Assembly (NCBI GenBank): GCA_030044075.1
Contig: JASHWM010000241.1
Span: forward strand, 1 to 6,304
DNA length: 6,304 nucleotides
Direction of reading: 5' to 3'
Source: Candidatus Rhabdochlamydia sp.
Lineage (GTDB): Bacteria; Chlamydiota; Chlamydiia; Chlamydiales; Rhabdochlamydiaceae
Shown piece by piece: positions 1-5,550 of the stretch. The notes beneath the pieces are model-generated. The model made no database searches. It saw only the letters and a list, made by a program, of their open reading frames with translations, and was not told the origin of the DNA. Numbering within the stretch: the stretch's first letter is position 1; the number at the start of each line of letters is the position of its first letter. The position numbers and the translations under genes were made by a program.

Positions 1-397
1 CTGTGATCCCTGCCACCTGATATCCCTTCCGGGTAAGTTCTATTGCAGCAGTAAGTCCAATGATGCCGCAGCCGATGATTCGGATGGGCTCATCTTCTTT
101 CAATGAAAATTGCTCTTCGAACAAATCGATGGCCTTAAAAACAGAGCCCCAGCTCGTCGTGCATCCTGATCCGCCATGTCCATAGCAATGGACAAGAACT
201 TTGCCATCATTTTCTTCTGCAGAGATATTGAATTTTCCTTCCCGCATGGGCCTTGTGCAGGTAAGTTTCTGGTCGATCGTTTCTAGAGTGATCTGGGGAG
301 GCGTGAGATATTCTATCTTTTGCACATCATTTGCAAACAACTCCTGTACAGCAAACAGTCCTAGGCACAGGCTAAGCACATTTTGAACAAGTTTCAT
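1..397 (-). CDS. Exported FAD-dependent oxidoreductase, D-amino-acid-oxidase-like, permuted (3' end outside window)
   Basis: The first 132 codons of a longer gene that runs off the left edge. Residues 1-22 (MKLVQNVLSLCLGLFAVQELFA, then ND) look like a Sec signal peptide with cleavage near residue 22. Residues 47-52 (CTRPMR) and 69-84 (VHCYGHGGSGCTTSWG) match the C-terminal region of D-amino-acid oxidases, where an RPxR arginine binds the substrate carboxylate and the YGHGG loop contacts FAD. Residues 105-131 (IRIIGCGIIGLTAAIELTRKGYQVAGI) are the GxGxxG FAD-binding beta-alpha-beta unit, normally the extreme N-terminus of this family. The order is therefore reversed. The ATG at 395-397 has a GGAG ribosome site at 405-408, 7 bases upstream. 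Family membership is well supported. Substrate is unknown, and whether a second C-terminal signature follows lies outside the window. Confidence 0.85.
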   Translation of the reverse strand, partial: MKLVQNVLSLCLGLFAVQELFANDVQKIEYLTPPQITLETIDQKLTCTRPMREGKFNISAEENDGKVLVHCYGHGGSGCTTSWGSVFKAIDLFEEQFSLKEDEPIRIIGCGIIGLTAAIELTRKGYQVAGIT

Positions 398-434
398 TAT
401 CAATCTCCAAATTGAGTTTTTGGGAAAAAGAAGA

Positions 435-463
435 AAGCTAGACCATTGATGATTAACAGTCAA
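435..463 (-). promoter_or_regulatory. Putative sigma70-type promoter of the oxidoreductase gene
   Basis: On the minus strand TTGACT (458-463, 5 of 6 matches to the -35 consensus) is separated by 17 bases from TAGCTT (435-440, a poor -10). It lies between the terminator at 531-563 and the start codon at 397, which suits separate transcription of this gene. It is a consensus match by eye only. Confidence 0.3.
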
Positions 464-530
464 AATTTTTCCAAAAAAACCTTTCTTGGAGGGGCTCAAG
501 GCCATTTGACAAAGGAATAGGCGGGTGAAA

Positions 531-563
531 GAAGGCCCCCTAAAATTGCTTTAGGGGGGCTTC
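531..563 (-). terminator. Strong hairpin terminator after the FMN reductase gene
   Basis: GAAGGCCCCCTAAA (531-544) pairs with TTTAGGGGGGCTTC (550-563) at 13 of 14 positions, around a 5-base loop. It begins 3 bases past the reductase stop codon. The stem is very stable, but the following minus-strand sequence (TTTC) is only weakly T-rich, so it could also act by protecting the mRNA 3' end. Confidence 0.75.
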
Positions 564-566
564 AGA

Positions 567-1124
567 TTATTTGGAGCGGCTGCGTGCGCAGGCAATAAGC
601 GCTGTCAAAAGTTCTCCAATTTTTTGTCGGGCTTTAGCATCGGTAAGGTTCCCTTTGGCATCGAACTTGTCTTGTGCTGTAGGAAGCATAATCTCAGGCT
701 TGTTAAGCGCATGCATATTGAGATACACAAAGACCTGGCGCAAGTGGTACTGTGCCCTGGAGGTGCCTTGCAAGCCTGGAGATGCTCCCATGATCGCAAC
801 AGGCTTATCATCCCAAGCGCTCTCACCGTAAGGCCTGGATGCCCAATCGATCGCATTTTTTAGGATGCCTGGTATTGAGTAGTTATACTCTGGCGTAGCA
901 ATTAAGATGGCGTCGGACTCCCGCACCTTCGCCTTCAGACGCGCCACAGGATCCGGAAGCTTTCCTTCCTCATCCTGATTGTATATGAGGATGTCCTTCA
1001 AATCAAAAACCTCGATGCTGCAGTCAGAGGGCGCAACCTCTACTGCTGCCCTGATCAGCCCACGATTATAGGACTCTTTGCGCAAGCTGCCGGCAATGCC
1101 GAGAATTTTAACCTTCTTGTCCAT
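567..1124 (-). CDS. NAD(P)H-dependent FMN reductase (flavodoxin-fold, ChrR/YieF type)
   Basis: A 185-residue cytosolic flavoprotein of the NADPH-dependent FMN reductase family, which passes two electrons from NAD(P)H through FMN to quinones, chromate or other acceptors. Residues 9-21 (GIAGSLRKESYNR) form the FMN-phosphate loop. Residues 76-98 (ATPEYNYSIPGILKNAIDWASRP) are the highly conserved second flavin-binding segment, and GASPGLQGTSRAQ (113-125) is the third. Length is normal for the family and the frame is intact. The ATG is preceded by AAGGAAGG (1131-1138) at 6 bases. The gene follows the radical SAM gene by 97 bases, in which a weak promoter (TTGTTT, 17 bases, TATCTT, at 1161-1189) could allow separate expression. 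Physiological acceptor is unknown; quinone protection against redox stress is the usual inferred role. Confidence 0.93.
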   Translation of the reverse strand: MDKKVKILGIAGSLRKESYNRGLIRAAVEVAPSDCSIEVFDLKDILIYNQDEEGKLPDPVARLKAKVRESDAILIATPEYNYSIPGILKNAIDWASRPYGESAWDDKPVAIMGASPGLQGTSRAQYHLRQVFVYLNMHALNKPEIMLPTAQDKFDAKGNLTDAKARQKIGELLTALIACARSRSK

Positions 1125-1221
1125 TCAAAACCTTCCTTAATAATGTTCAATTATTTTTAAAAGATATCTCCACGACCCTAATAAAACAAGCCCAAAAAAG
1201 TCGGATTAATTAGGGCGTTGC

Positions 1222-2091
1222 TTACGAATAATCGTTTTTTTCGCAATTTTGACATACGGGATATGCCGAAAGATCGCCCACGTTGTGGGCAATGAGAAAA
1301 TTCAAGTATTCGGGGCTTGAGAAGATCTCTTCGAGGGTTTGTTCACGCAAATTTCCAAAGCGGATTGTCGCGTTGAAATCATAACAGCATGGGATCACAT
1401 GCAGGTCCCATGTGATATTGAGGATGTTCCGTCTTTTTCCATTGATCACAGGACAGATCTTTTCCGAGCTTGGCATATTGTAATGGCGCCCATCGCTATA
1501 GTTGTGGACATACCCCCACGTTGCGATGTCAAATCCAAGATCTGAGGCCCATTTGCAGAATGCAGCCTTTTCTGGGGGATCTGCAACAGGGAGGAAAGTA
1601 GAAACTGCTTGTCCGGGAATCTTGATAATTGCCTTGAAGCCCGGAAATTGCCTCATTGCCTCACTTAGGAGCTGGAGGTTCTTTTTTACAAGGTCAAGGC
1701 CATCATAACCATGGATCTTTTTGTAATCTGCACTTGTGAAACCATACAGGCTGATGACCATGCCACTTAGGCCAGACTCCAAAAGCTTTAGAAAATACTC
1801 TTCCTTTACCCTTACTCCCAATGTAGAGAAAATGTGGCTCCTTGAGCGCGAGGCCTTCTTACTGAGCATTTCAATCTTGGGGATGAACTGCCGATCAAGA
1901 AGGGGCTCTCCAAAGCCATGTAGATGAAAAACACCCTCGAAAGGACCGATGCGGCCAAGGACAAAAGAAAAGTCTTCCAGCGGCATAAAGCCGATCTTGC
2001 GTGTTTGGCTCTCGCGAGGGCACATCACGCATTTGTATCCACATGAGTTTGTATTTTCAATGTGGATTTCTTGAAAAAATGGAAGTGGCAT
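1222..2091 (-). CDS. Radical SAM protein with short SPASM/twitch-like C-terminus
   Basis: A 289-residue radical SAM enzyme. CGYKCVMC (C17, C21, C24) is the CX3CX2C motif that ligates the SAM-binding [4Fe-4S] cluster, and LHGFGEPLLD (57-66) is the GGEP-type SAM-contact motif. The C-terminal part carries C213, C235, C236, C280 and C283 in the arrangement CPV, IPCCYD, GNL, LEEIF, YPVCQNC. This is typical of SPASM or twitch domains holding an auxiliary Fe-S cluster, with fewer cysteines than a full SPASM. Such proteins modify peptides, proteins or small molecules. No precursor peptide is visible nearby, so the substrate is unknown. The ATG has no clear ribosome site, and a hairpin region (2102-2131) sits just upstream. 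It begins 37 bases after the cold-shock gene, so co-transcription and perhaps re-initiation are likely. Confidence 0.88.
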   Translation of the reverse strand: MPLPFFQEIHIENTNSCGYKCVMCPRESQTRKIGFMPLEDFSFVLGRIGPFEGVFHLHGFGEPLLDRQFIPKIEMLSKKASRSRSHIFSTLGVRVKEEYFLKLLESGLSGMVISLYGFTSADYKKIHGYDGLDLVKKNLQLLSEAMRQFPGFKAIIKIPGQAVSTFLPVADPPEKAAFCKWASDLGFDIATWGYVHNYSDGRHYNMPSSEKICPVINGKRRNILNITWDLHVIPCCYDFNATIRFGNLREQTLEEIFSSPEYLNFLIAHNVGDLSAYPVCQNCEKNDYS

Positions 2092-2101
2092 ATCAAGTGT
2101 T

Positions 2102-2131
2102 ATATGTAAGAACCGTTACATATCGGTCTTA
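2102..2131 (-). promoter_or_regulatory. Two overlapping, mutually exclusive small hairpins between the cold-shock and radical SAM genes
   Basis: ATATGTAA (2116-2123 read on the minus strand) pairs perfectly with TTACATAT (2102-2109) around a 6-base loop. An alternative stem pairs TAAGACCG (2131-2124), which begins with the cold-shock stop codon, with CGGTTCTTA (2115-2107) with one bulged base. Each stem uses the other's loop, so the two cannot coexist. The element occupies the place where the radical SAM ribosome site should be. The pairings are seen in the sequence; a regulatory role is inference. Confidence 0.45.
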
Positions 2132-2335
2132 TAGAATCGTCACTTCAAGGGCCTCGGGACCTTTCCGCCCCTCACCTACCACAAACTCGACTTTTTGTCC
2201 TTCACGCAAGTCGGCAGGGTTTCCTTTGATATTGTTCGCATGAACAAAAATATCTTTTCCACCTCTGTCAGGTGTAATGAACCCAAAACCTTTTTGCGCA
2301 TTAAAAAACTTTACTGTCCCTGTAGATTTTTCCAA
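2129..2335 (-). CDS. Cold-shock domain protein (CspA family)
   Basis: A 68-residue single cold-shock domain, full length for the family. These proteins bind single-stranded RNA and DNA and melt mRNA structure, in cold or in general growth. GTVKFFN (6-12), RNP1 KGFGFI (15-20) and RNP2 DIFVHA (28-33) are intact, followed by GQKVEFVVGEGRKGPEALEV (47-66). The usual KWFN tryptophan is phenylalanine (F10), a common variant. No ATG fits the start: translation begins at TTG (2333-2335), supported by AGGAG (2342-2346) and by the reading GTVKFF beginning a few residues later. It heads a run of minus-strand genes (radical SAM, FMN reductase). A terminator-like hairpin in the leader (2407-2432) may affect its expression. 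Confidence 0.95.
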   Translation of the reverse strand: MEKSTGTVKFFNAQKGFGFITPDRGGKDIFVHANNIKGNPADLREGQKVEFVVGEGRKGPEALEVTIL

Positions 2336-2346
2336 GATAAACTCCT
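2333..2346 (-). promoter_or_regulatory. Ribosome binding site that fixes a TTG start
   Basis: AGGAG (2342-2346) lies 6 bases before TTG (2333-2335), which opens the cold-shock frame. No ATG or GTG is available at the position where the family's N-terminus begins, so TTG is the best-supported start. Confidence 0.75.
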
Positions 2347-2406
2347 AAATTTGGCTTCCAATCTTCTTATAATGAAATGATATTTTTAACTACCAGATAT
2401 TTCTCG

Positions 2407-2432
2407 AAAAAACCAGGATTTTCTCCTGGTTT
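2407..2432 (-). terminator. Intrinsic terminator in the cold-shock gene leader
   Basis: AAACCAGGA (2424-2432 read on the minus strand) and TCCTGGTTT (2410-2418) form a perfect 9-bp stem around a 5-base GAAAA loop. The minus strand then continues into a run of Ts (six in all, 2407-2412), as in a Rho-independent terminator. On the plus strand no T-run of this quality follows. It lies about 75-100 bases upstream of the cold-shock start codon. It could end leftward read-through from the genes at 3337-4245, or attenuate the cold-shock transcript if that gene's promoter lies to its right. Confidence 0.65.
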
Positions 2433-2459
2433 CCATAGAGCATTTTCTTCTGGAATTTT

Positions 2460-2465
2460 TATAAT
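2460..2465 (+). promoter_or_regulatory. Perfect TATAAT -10 box ahead of the histidine phosphatase gene
   Basis: TATAAT lies 59 bases before the ATG in a very AT-rich stretch. No convincing -35 box is found 16-18 bases upstream, and such hexamers arise easily in AT-rich DNA, so this is only a candidate. Confidence 0.3.
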
Positions 2466-2524
2466 AAAAGAAGAATAATGTCACTCTTTATTAACGATAT
2501 ATATATGACAAAAATCAATTTTAC

Positions 2525-3331
2525 ATGAACAAAATAAACCATCTTCTAGCTTCCCTTTGTCTCTCTGTTTCTTTCTTTTCTATTACACAAGCAGATCCCC
2601 TATTCCAACTTCAGCAACTTGATAATTTGGAAAAGCTGGAAGGGTCTACCAAGGAGACATTGCGCATTTATTTTATCCGACACGGAGAAAGTGAATTTAA
2701 TGTCACTGACAGCCTTGGAGTCAAATACACCTCTGGAAAAGGAAAAGAGATCCAACTGACGGACCGAGGACTTGAGCAGGCCCGTCTGCTGGGGAAGGAG
2801 CTTTCCCATAAGGTTAGGACAGACGCTGTGATCTGCTCCTCTACAGCAATGCGGGCAAAGCAGACAGCGGAAGAGATCATGGCGCAGTTTAAAGAAAAAG
2901 ACATCCCCTACAGAAACGGCGGGGATTATGAAGGTTTGAGCGAAACGAGCATGGGCATATGGGAAGGGAAACCTAAAGATGAAGCATTCAAGAGCGAACT
3001 TTCCAAATGGGAGGCCCTTTCTGCCCAAGACAAGTTTACTACCCCTAAAGTGTCCTCTGGGGAAAGTTTTATAGATGTGGCCCATCGAGCGCTAGATGAG
3101 CTTCAATCGATCATCGATGCAAACAAAGGAAAAACCCTTTTTATTGTCTCGCATAATTTTACATTGAATGCTTTGGCCATCTATTGGACAAATCCTCCCC
3201 TACAAGAAACCCCAGGTTCTCTGCTCCCCCTCACCCGTTTTAATAACTGTGATATGTTGATGGTCGAAATCCCCATCGGAGAAAAAGTTGAGAGCGCCAC
3301 AGTAAAGATGGTGATCCAAGCATCAAAGTAG
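2525..3331 (+). CDS. Exported histidine phosphatase (phosphoglycerate-mutase-like superfamily)
   Basis: A 268-residue histidine phosphatase (branch 1-like). RHGES (52-56) holds the catalytic His53 that is phosphorylated during turnover. Arg110 in SSTAMRAKQTAE (105-116), Glu140 in LSETSMGIWEG (138-148) as the likely acid, GES (179-181) and His210 in FIVSHN (206-211) complete the active site. Residues 1-23 (MNKINHLL...SITQA) form a signal peptide, so the enzyme probably acts in the periplasm or outside the cell, unlike cytosolic glycolytic mutases. The start has no obvious ribosome site, but the signal peptide begins right at this ATG. Its 3' end converges on the SRPBCC gene with a 5-base gap. 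The substrate is unknown: phosphosugars, phosphopeptides and other phosphoesters are all possible. Confidence 0.9.
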   Translation: MNKINHLLASLCLSVSFFSITQADPLFQLQQLDNLEKLEGSTKETLRIYFIRHGESEFNVTDSLGVKYTSGKGKEIQLTDRGLEQARLLGKELSHKVRTDAVICSSTAMRAKQTAEEIMAQFKEKDIPYRNGGDYEGLSETSMGIWEGKPKDEAFKSELSKWEALSAQDKFTTPKVSSGESFIDVAHRALDELQSIIDANKGKTLFIVSHNFTLNALAIYWTNPPLQETPGSLLPLTRFNNCDMLMVEIPIGEKVESATVKMVIQASK

Positions 3332-3336
3332 GCGCA

Positions 3337-3759
3337 TCATGTAGCGGTCTTTGATACGATTTCCTTCAAATGCCTGAGCCCGTCTTTATAAATCGATTCG
3401 ACAAGTGAGATGAGGTTTTCGGCTGTATCCCCATCAGGAAAAAATTGGCTGCTCCAAGTGACCTCGCACTCATCATCGCTAATTTTGGTGATACGGATCG
3501 TTGCATGATAGTCGCTCATAGGATAAGGACTTTTCACAAAATGGTATTCGTACTCAAAGCGAATCGGATCTACTTTATCGATATGCTCCTGGATGACGGC
3601 GCCATCGGTTAAATAGATCGTTCTAAGGTTGTTGTCCATCGTTGATCTTTGAATGGTTGGATGCCAATCAAGATTATTGTATAGGAAGTCCCAAAGTTTT
3701 TCTTGAGAGACCGGAAGTCTTTCTTGCACGAGTACAGTACATCTGCTGCCTTTTCTCAT
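3337..3759 (-). CDS. SRPBCC-fold protein (polyketide cyclase/START-like)
   Basis: A 140-residue protein with the pattern of the SRPBCC (Bet v 1/START-like) helix-grip fold, polyketide-cyclase-2 type. This includes SQEKLWDFLYNNLDWHPTIQRST (18-40), VIQEHIDKVDPIRFEYEYHF (55-74), the SPYPMSDYHATIRITKI segment (77-93), CEVTWSSQFFP (98-108) and a long C-terminal helix ending GLRHLKEIV (127-135). Such proteins enclose hydrophobic ligands; most bacterial members have no defined function and this one shows no diagnostic catalytic residue. There is no signal peptide or membrane segment. The ATG has a modest AGG (3768-3770) 8 bases upstream. It lies 87 bases downstream of the RING gene on the same strand, and may share its transcript. 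No terminator separates it from the convergent phosphatase gene. Confidence 0.8.
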   Translation of the reverse strand: MRKGSRCTVLVQERLPVSQEKLWDFLYNNLDWHPTIQRSTMDNNLRTIYLTDGAVIQEHIDKVDPIRFEYEYHFVKSPYPMSDYHATIRITKISDDECEVTWSSQFFPDGDTAENLISLVESIYKDGLRHLKEIVSKTAT

Positions 3760-3846
3760 AATAGAAACCTATGTTTTTTCCCGAAGGTTAGAATTTTTTT
3801 CTATTTAATGATAGCAAAAGGCAATTCTGAAGAATAAGAAAAGGCT

Positions 3847-4245
3847 CTATCTCCCTATAGTGTAAGCGTGATAGATAAGCCTTCTAGTAAATAAACATTG
3901 GACGGGAAAATCCAGATTATTAAGAGGGTGCGACCGATCTTGCAAAAGAGTAAAAAATAGCTTGTCCATTCTTCTTCTATTTTTTTGATTATCTAATATT
4001 TCAAGGGAGAGCCTTTGACGACAGAGGGGGCAGGTAGACACTCGATAAACCAAACGCGTATTTGGATCATTGAGTCGCTCTCCTTTATGGTTCTTCCATC
4101 GATTGAGACATTGTTCATGAAAATAATGGGAACAGACCGTTCTTATTTTTTTCATCTCGGGAGTTGGGGTATTTTGCTCCTCCCAAGGTTCGAAACAAAT
4201 TGGACAACCATCGACTTCTACAGAGTTTTGAACTGAAAGCGCCAT
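3847..4245 (-). CDS. RING-H2 finger protein, candidate E3 ubiquitin ligase effector
   Basis: A 132-residue protein with a complete RING-H2 zinc finger at residues 14-75: C14, C17, C38, H40, H43, C46, C72, C75, i.e. CX2C, X20, CXHX2HX2C, X25, CX2C. Residues that in eukaryotic E3 ligases contact the E2 enzyme are also present: Ile16 in CPIC, Trp50, Pro73 in CPLC, and Arg76 at the linchpin position that promotes ubiquitin transfer. Bacteria have no ubiquitin system of this kind, so an injected effector acting on host ubiquitin is the natural inference. The C-terminal 55 residues show no domain I recognise. No Sec signal or membrane helix is visible; secretion by a type III or IV system cannot be judged from sequence. 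The ATG lacks a clear ribosome site, and no in-frame alternative keeps C14. Confidence 0.85.
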   Translation of the reverse strand: MALSVQNSVEVDGCPICFEPWEEQNTPTPEMKKIRTVCSHYFHEQCLNRWKNHKGERLNDPNTRLVYRVSTCPLCRQRLSLEILDNQKNRRRMDKLFFTLLQDRSHPLNNLDFPVQCLFTRRLIYHAYTIGR

Positions 4246-4274
4246 GACGTTTTAATTTCTTTTTTGAAATAGAA

Positions 4275-4305
4275 ATAGTATGGACATTCACTTAAAATTT
4301 GTCTA
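4275..4305 (-). promoter_or_regulatory. Putative promoter of the RING gene
   Basis: TAGACA (4300-4305, 5 of 6 to the -35 consensus) and TACTAT (4275-4280, 4 of 6 to the -10) on the minus strand, with a slightly long 19-base spacer, 30 bases before the start codon. The surrounding 209-base divergent intergenic region is AT-rich, which makes chance matches likely. Confidence 0.3.
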
Positions 4306-4388
4306 ATCTTTAATATGTTAAACATTCTTTTTATATTAAGCATAAATTAAGAACCCAAGTTACGAAGTATATAGAAGATGCAAAGGCT

Positions 4389-4417
4389 TTTCGATAATAG
4401 GATATCTTGTTTAGAAT
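4389..4417 (+). promoter_or_regulatory. Putative promoter of the alpha/beta hydrolase gene
   Basis: TAGAAT (4412-4417, 5 of 6 to the -10 consensus) sits 17 bases after TTTCGA (4389-4394, only 3 of 6 to the -35), in the divergent intergenic region and 37 bases before the ATG. It is weak and chosen by position and spacing. Confidence 0.25.
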
Positions 4418-4454
4418 ATCTGCAACTAGGTGATTTTTAGAAAAAGGTAGGCAT

Positions 4455-5156
4455 ATGCACACTTTTTTATTCGTTCATGGAGGAATGCTCGGCGGTTGGT
4501 GCTGGAGAGCAGTTCGAAAACATTTGGAAGAACAAGGCCATCTTGCACTCACCCCAACACTCACCGGCCTTGGGGAGAAACAGCATCTTGCCAGTCCCAA
4601 TATCGACCTGGATGTCCACATCACCGATATTGCCAATATCATCCTCTATGAAGACCTTGAAAATGTCATTCTTGTGGGACATAGCTACGGAGGGATGGTC
4701 ATCAGAGGTGTGGCAGATAATCTCCCTAATAAAATCCAGCGGCTGATCTATATCGATGCGCTGCTTCCTCAAGATGGCGAAAGCATGCTGGGCATCGTCG
4801 ATGAGGGAATTTCTTCCTATCTTATCAAAAGAGCAGAAGAAGATGGCGATGGATGGCAAGTTCCCCCGCCTCCTGCTCAAAACTACCTTTTTCCGAGGCA
4901 AGATGACATCGATTGGGTGGCAGCCAAAAGCACTCCCCACCCGCTAAAAAGCTTTCAGCAGCGGCTCTTTTTGAAAAATCCAAATAAGCACTGCAGAAGT
5001 GATTTTATTAAATGCACAAGGGACCATGCCCTAGATCCGATGCTTTCTCGCGCTAAAGACATGCACATCCCCTGTCACCTCATCGATACGGGACATTTTC
5101 CCATGGTTACAGAGCCTGCAAAGTTAGGCGATCTGCTGCTGGAAATTACCTCTTAA
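4455..5156 (+). CDS. Alpha/beta-fold hydrolase (small esterase type)
   Basis: A 233-residue cytosolic alpha/beta hydrolase. FVHGGMLGGWCW (6-17) is the oxyanion-hole HGG motif and GHSYGG (75-80) the nucleophile elbow with Ser77. Asp190 in CTRDHAL (187-193) and His214 in DTGHFPMVTEPAKL (211-224) complete the likely triad. The length and the pattern TPTLTGLGEKQHL (33-45) with GHFPMVTEP resemble the group of EstC-like esterases and plant methyl-esterase/hydroxynitrile-lyase relatives, which act on small esters. The substrate cannot be deduced. No signal peptide is present. The ATG is preceded by AAAAGGTAGG (4442-4451), a good ribosome site. It is transcribed away from the RING gene and converges on the adenine deaminase remnant. 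Confidence 0.92.
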   Translation: MHTFLFVHGGMLGGWCWRAVRKHLEEQGHLALTPTLTGLGEKQHLASPNIDLDVHITDIANIILYEDLENVILVGHSYGGMVIRGVADNLPNKIQRLIYIDALLPQDGESMLGIVDEGISSYLIKRAEEDGDGWQVPPPPAQNYLFPRQDDIDWVAAKSTPHPLKSFQQRLFLKNPNKHCRSDFIKCTRDHALDPMLSRAKDMHIPCHLIDTGHFPMVTEPAKLGDLLLEITS

Positions 5157-5327
5157 GCAAGTTCGATTCCCTTCAGCTTCAATTGGTTGGGCACTCCTTG
5201 TAGTCCACCATCGTTTTATACGGTTGCTGACCCAAAATTGATGGGTGTTTTGTTCGAGGTTTCGCTGAAAACCATCCATGAACATTTAATTAATCTATTT
5301 TAGCTAGAATGAGCTACGAAAAGCTGC
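5157..5327. other. Spacer with no recognisable gene
   Basis: The stretch between the hydrolase stop and the inverted repeat contains no protein I recognise. Both strands hold a short open frame (about 48 codons on the plus strand, about 50 on the minus from ATG at 5278-5280) without a ribosome site or known motif; neither is convincing. No continuation of the adenine deaminase is found in any minus-strand frame, so the rest of that gene is gone, not merely frameshifted. Confidence 0.5.
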
Positions 5328-5352
5328 AACTATCCGGAATTTCCGGATAGTT
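5328..5352. repeat. Perfect 12-bp inverted repeat at the end of the adenine deaminase remnant
   Basis: AACTATCCGGAA (5328-5339) and TTCCGGATAGTT (5341-5352) are exact reverse complements around a single T. In RNA from either strand this folds into a stable hairpin. Neither strand has a good T-run after it, so a bidirectional terminator is possible but not typical. Its right end overlaps the last base of the TGA stop of the truncated deaminase frame, which makes it a candidate footprint of a deletion or of a small mobile repeat. Confidence 0.8.
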
Positions 5353-5549
5353 CAAAATGAAGGCGGGAGCATGGAGCTTTCAATATGGACATGAGCATCA
5401 ACAAAGCCAGGAATGAGAAAATGGCGTTCCTTCTCTTCCTTCCGTTGGATCGCAGTGATGATGCCATTTTCGATTTCTATGACGGCAGGAAAGATGGTCC
5501 CGCGAGCAACATCGACAAGGTTGCTAGAAATCGACCTTATTTGTTCCAT
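5352..5549 (-). pseudogene. ade: Adenine deaminase, N-terminal remnant
   Basis: The 65 codons match the start of bacterial adenine deaminase, a metal-dependent amidohydrolase that converts adenine to hypoxanthine and ammonia in purine salvage. SSNLVDVARGTIFPAVIEIENGIITAI (8-34) is the small N-terminal beta domain. FLIPGFVDAHVHIESSML (44-61) is the diagnostic segment with the metal-binding H53 and H55 of the HxH motif. The family is usually about 550-600 residues, so roughly nine-tenths is missing, including all other metal and catalytic residues. The frame stops at the inverted repeat 5328-5352. The ATG (5547-5549) follows the upstream gene's TGA by one base, which suggests that the intact ancestor was translationally coupled to it. 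The remnant cannot be an active deaminase. Confidence 0.88.
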
Positions 5550-5550
5550 A

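Noticed and set aside
1176..1215. Inverted repeat CCCTAAT (1176-1182) and ATTAGGG (1209-1215) after the radical SAM gene, as a possible terminator.
   Set aside because: Only 7 AT-rich pairs around a 26-base loop with no following T-run; too weak to call.
2600..3085. 161-codon open frame on the minus strand.
   Set aside because: Antisense shadow of the histidine phosphatase, without recognisable domain or ribosome site.
4467..4940. 157-codon open frame on the minus strand.
   Set aside because: It lies antisense to the alpha/beta hydrolase, whose motifs are unmistakable, and its translation shows no family pattern.
5161..5210. GTTCGATTC, a T-loop-like sequence, followed 35 bases later by CCACCA, suggesting a tRNA or tmRNA 3' end or an attachment site.
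   Set aside because: The bases flanking the loop pair at only one Watson-Crick position out of five, so there is no T-stem, and no acceptor or anticodon arm can be found nearby. Probably chance.
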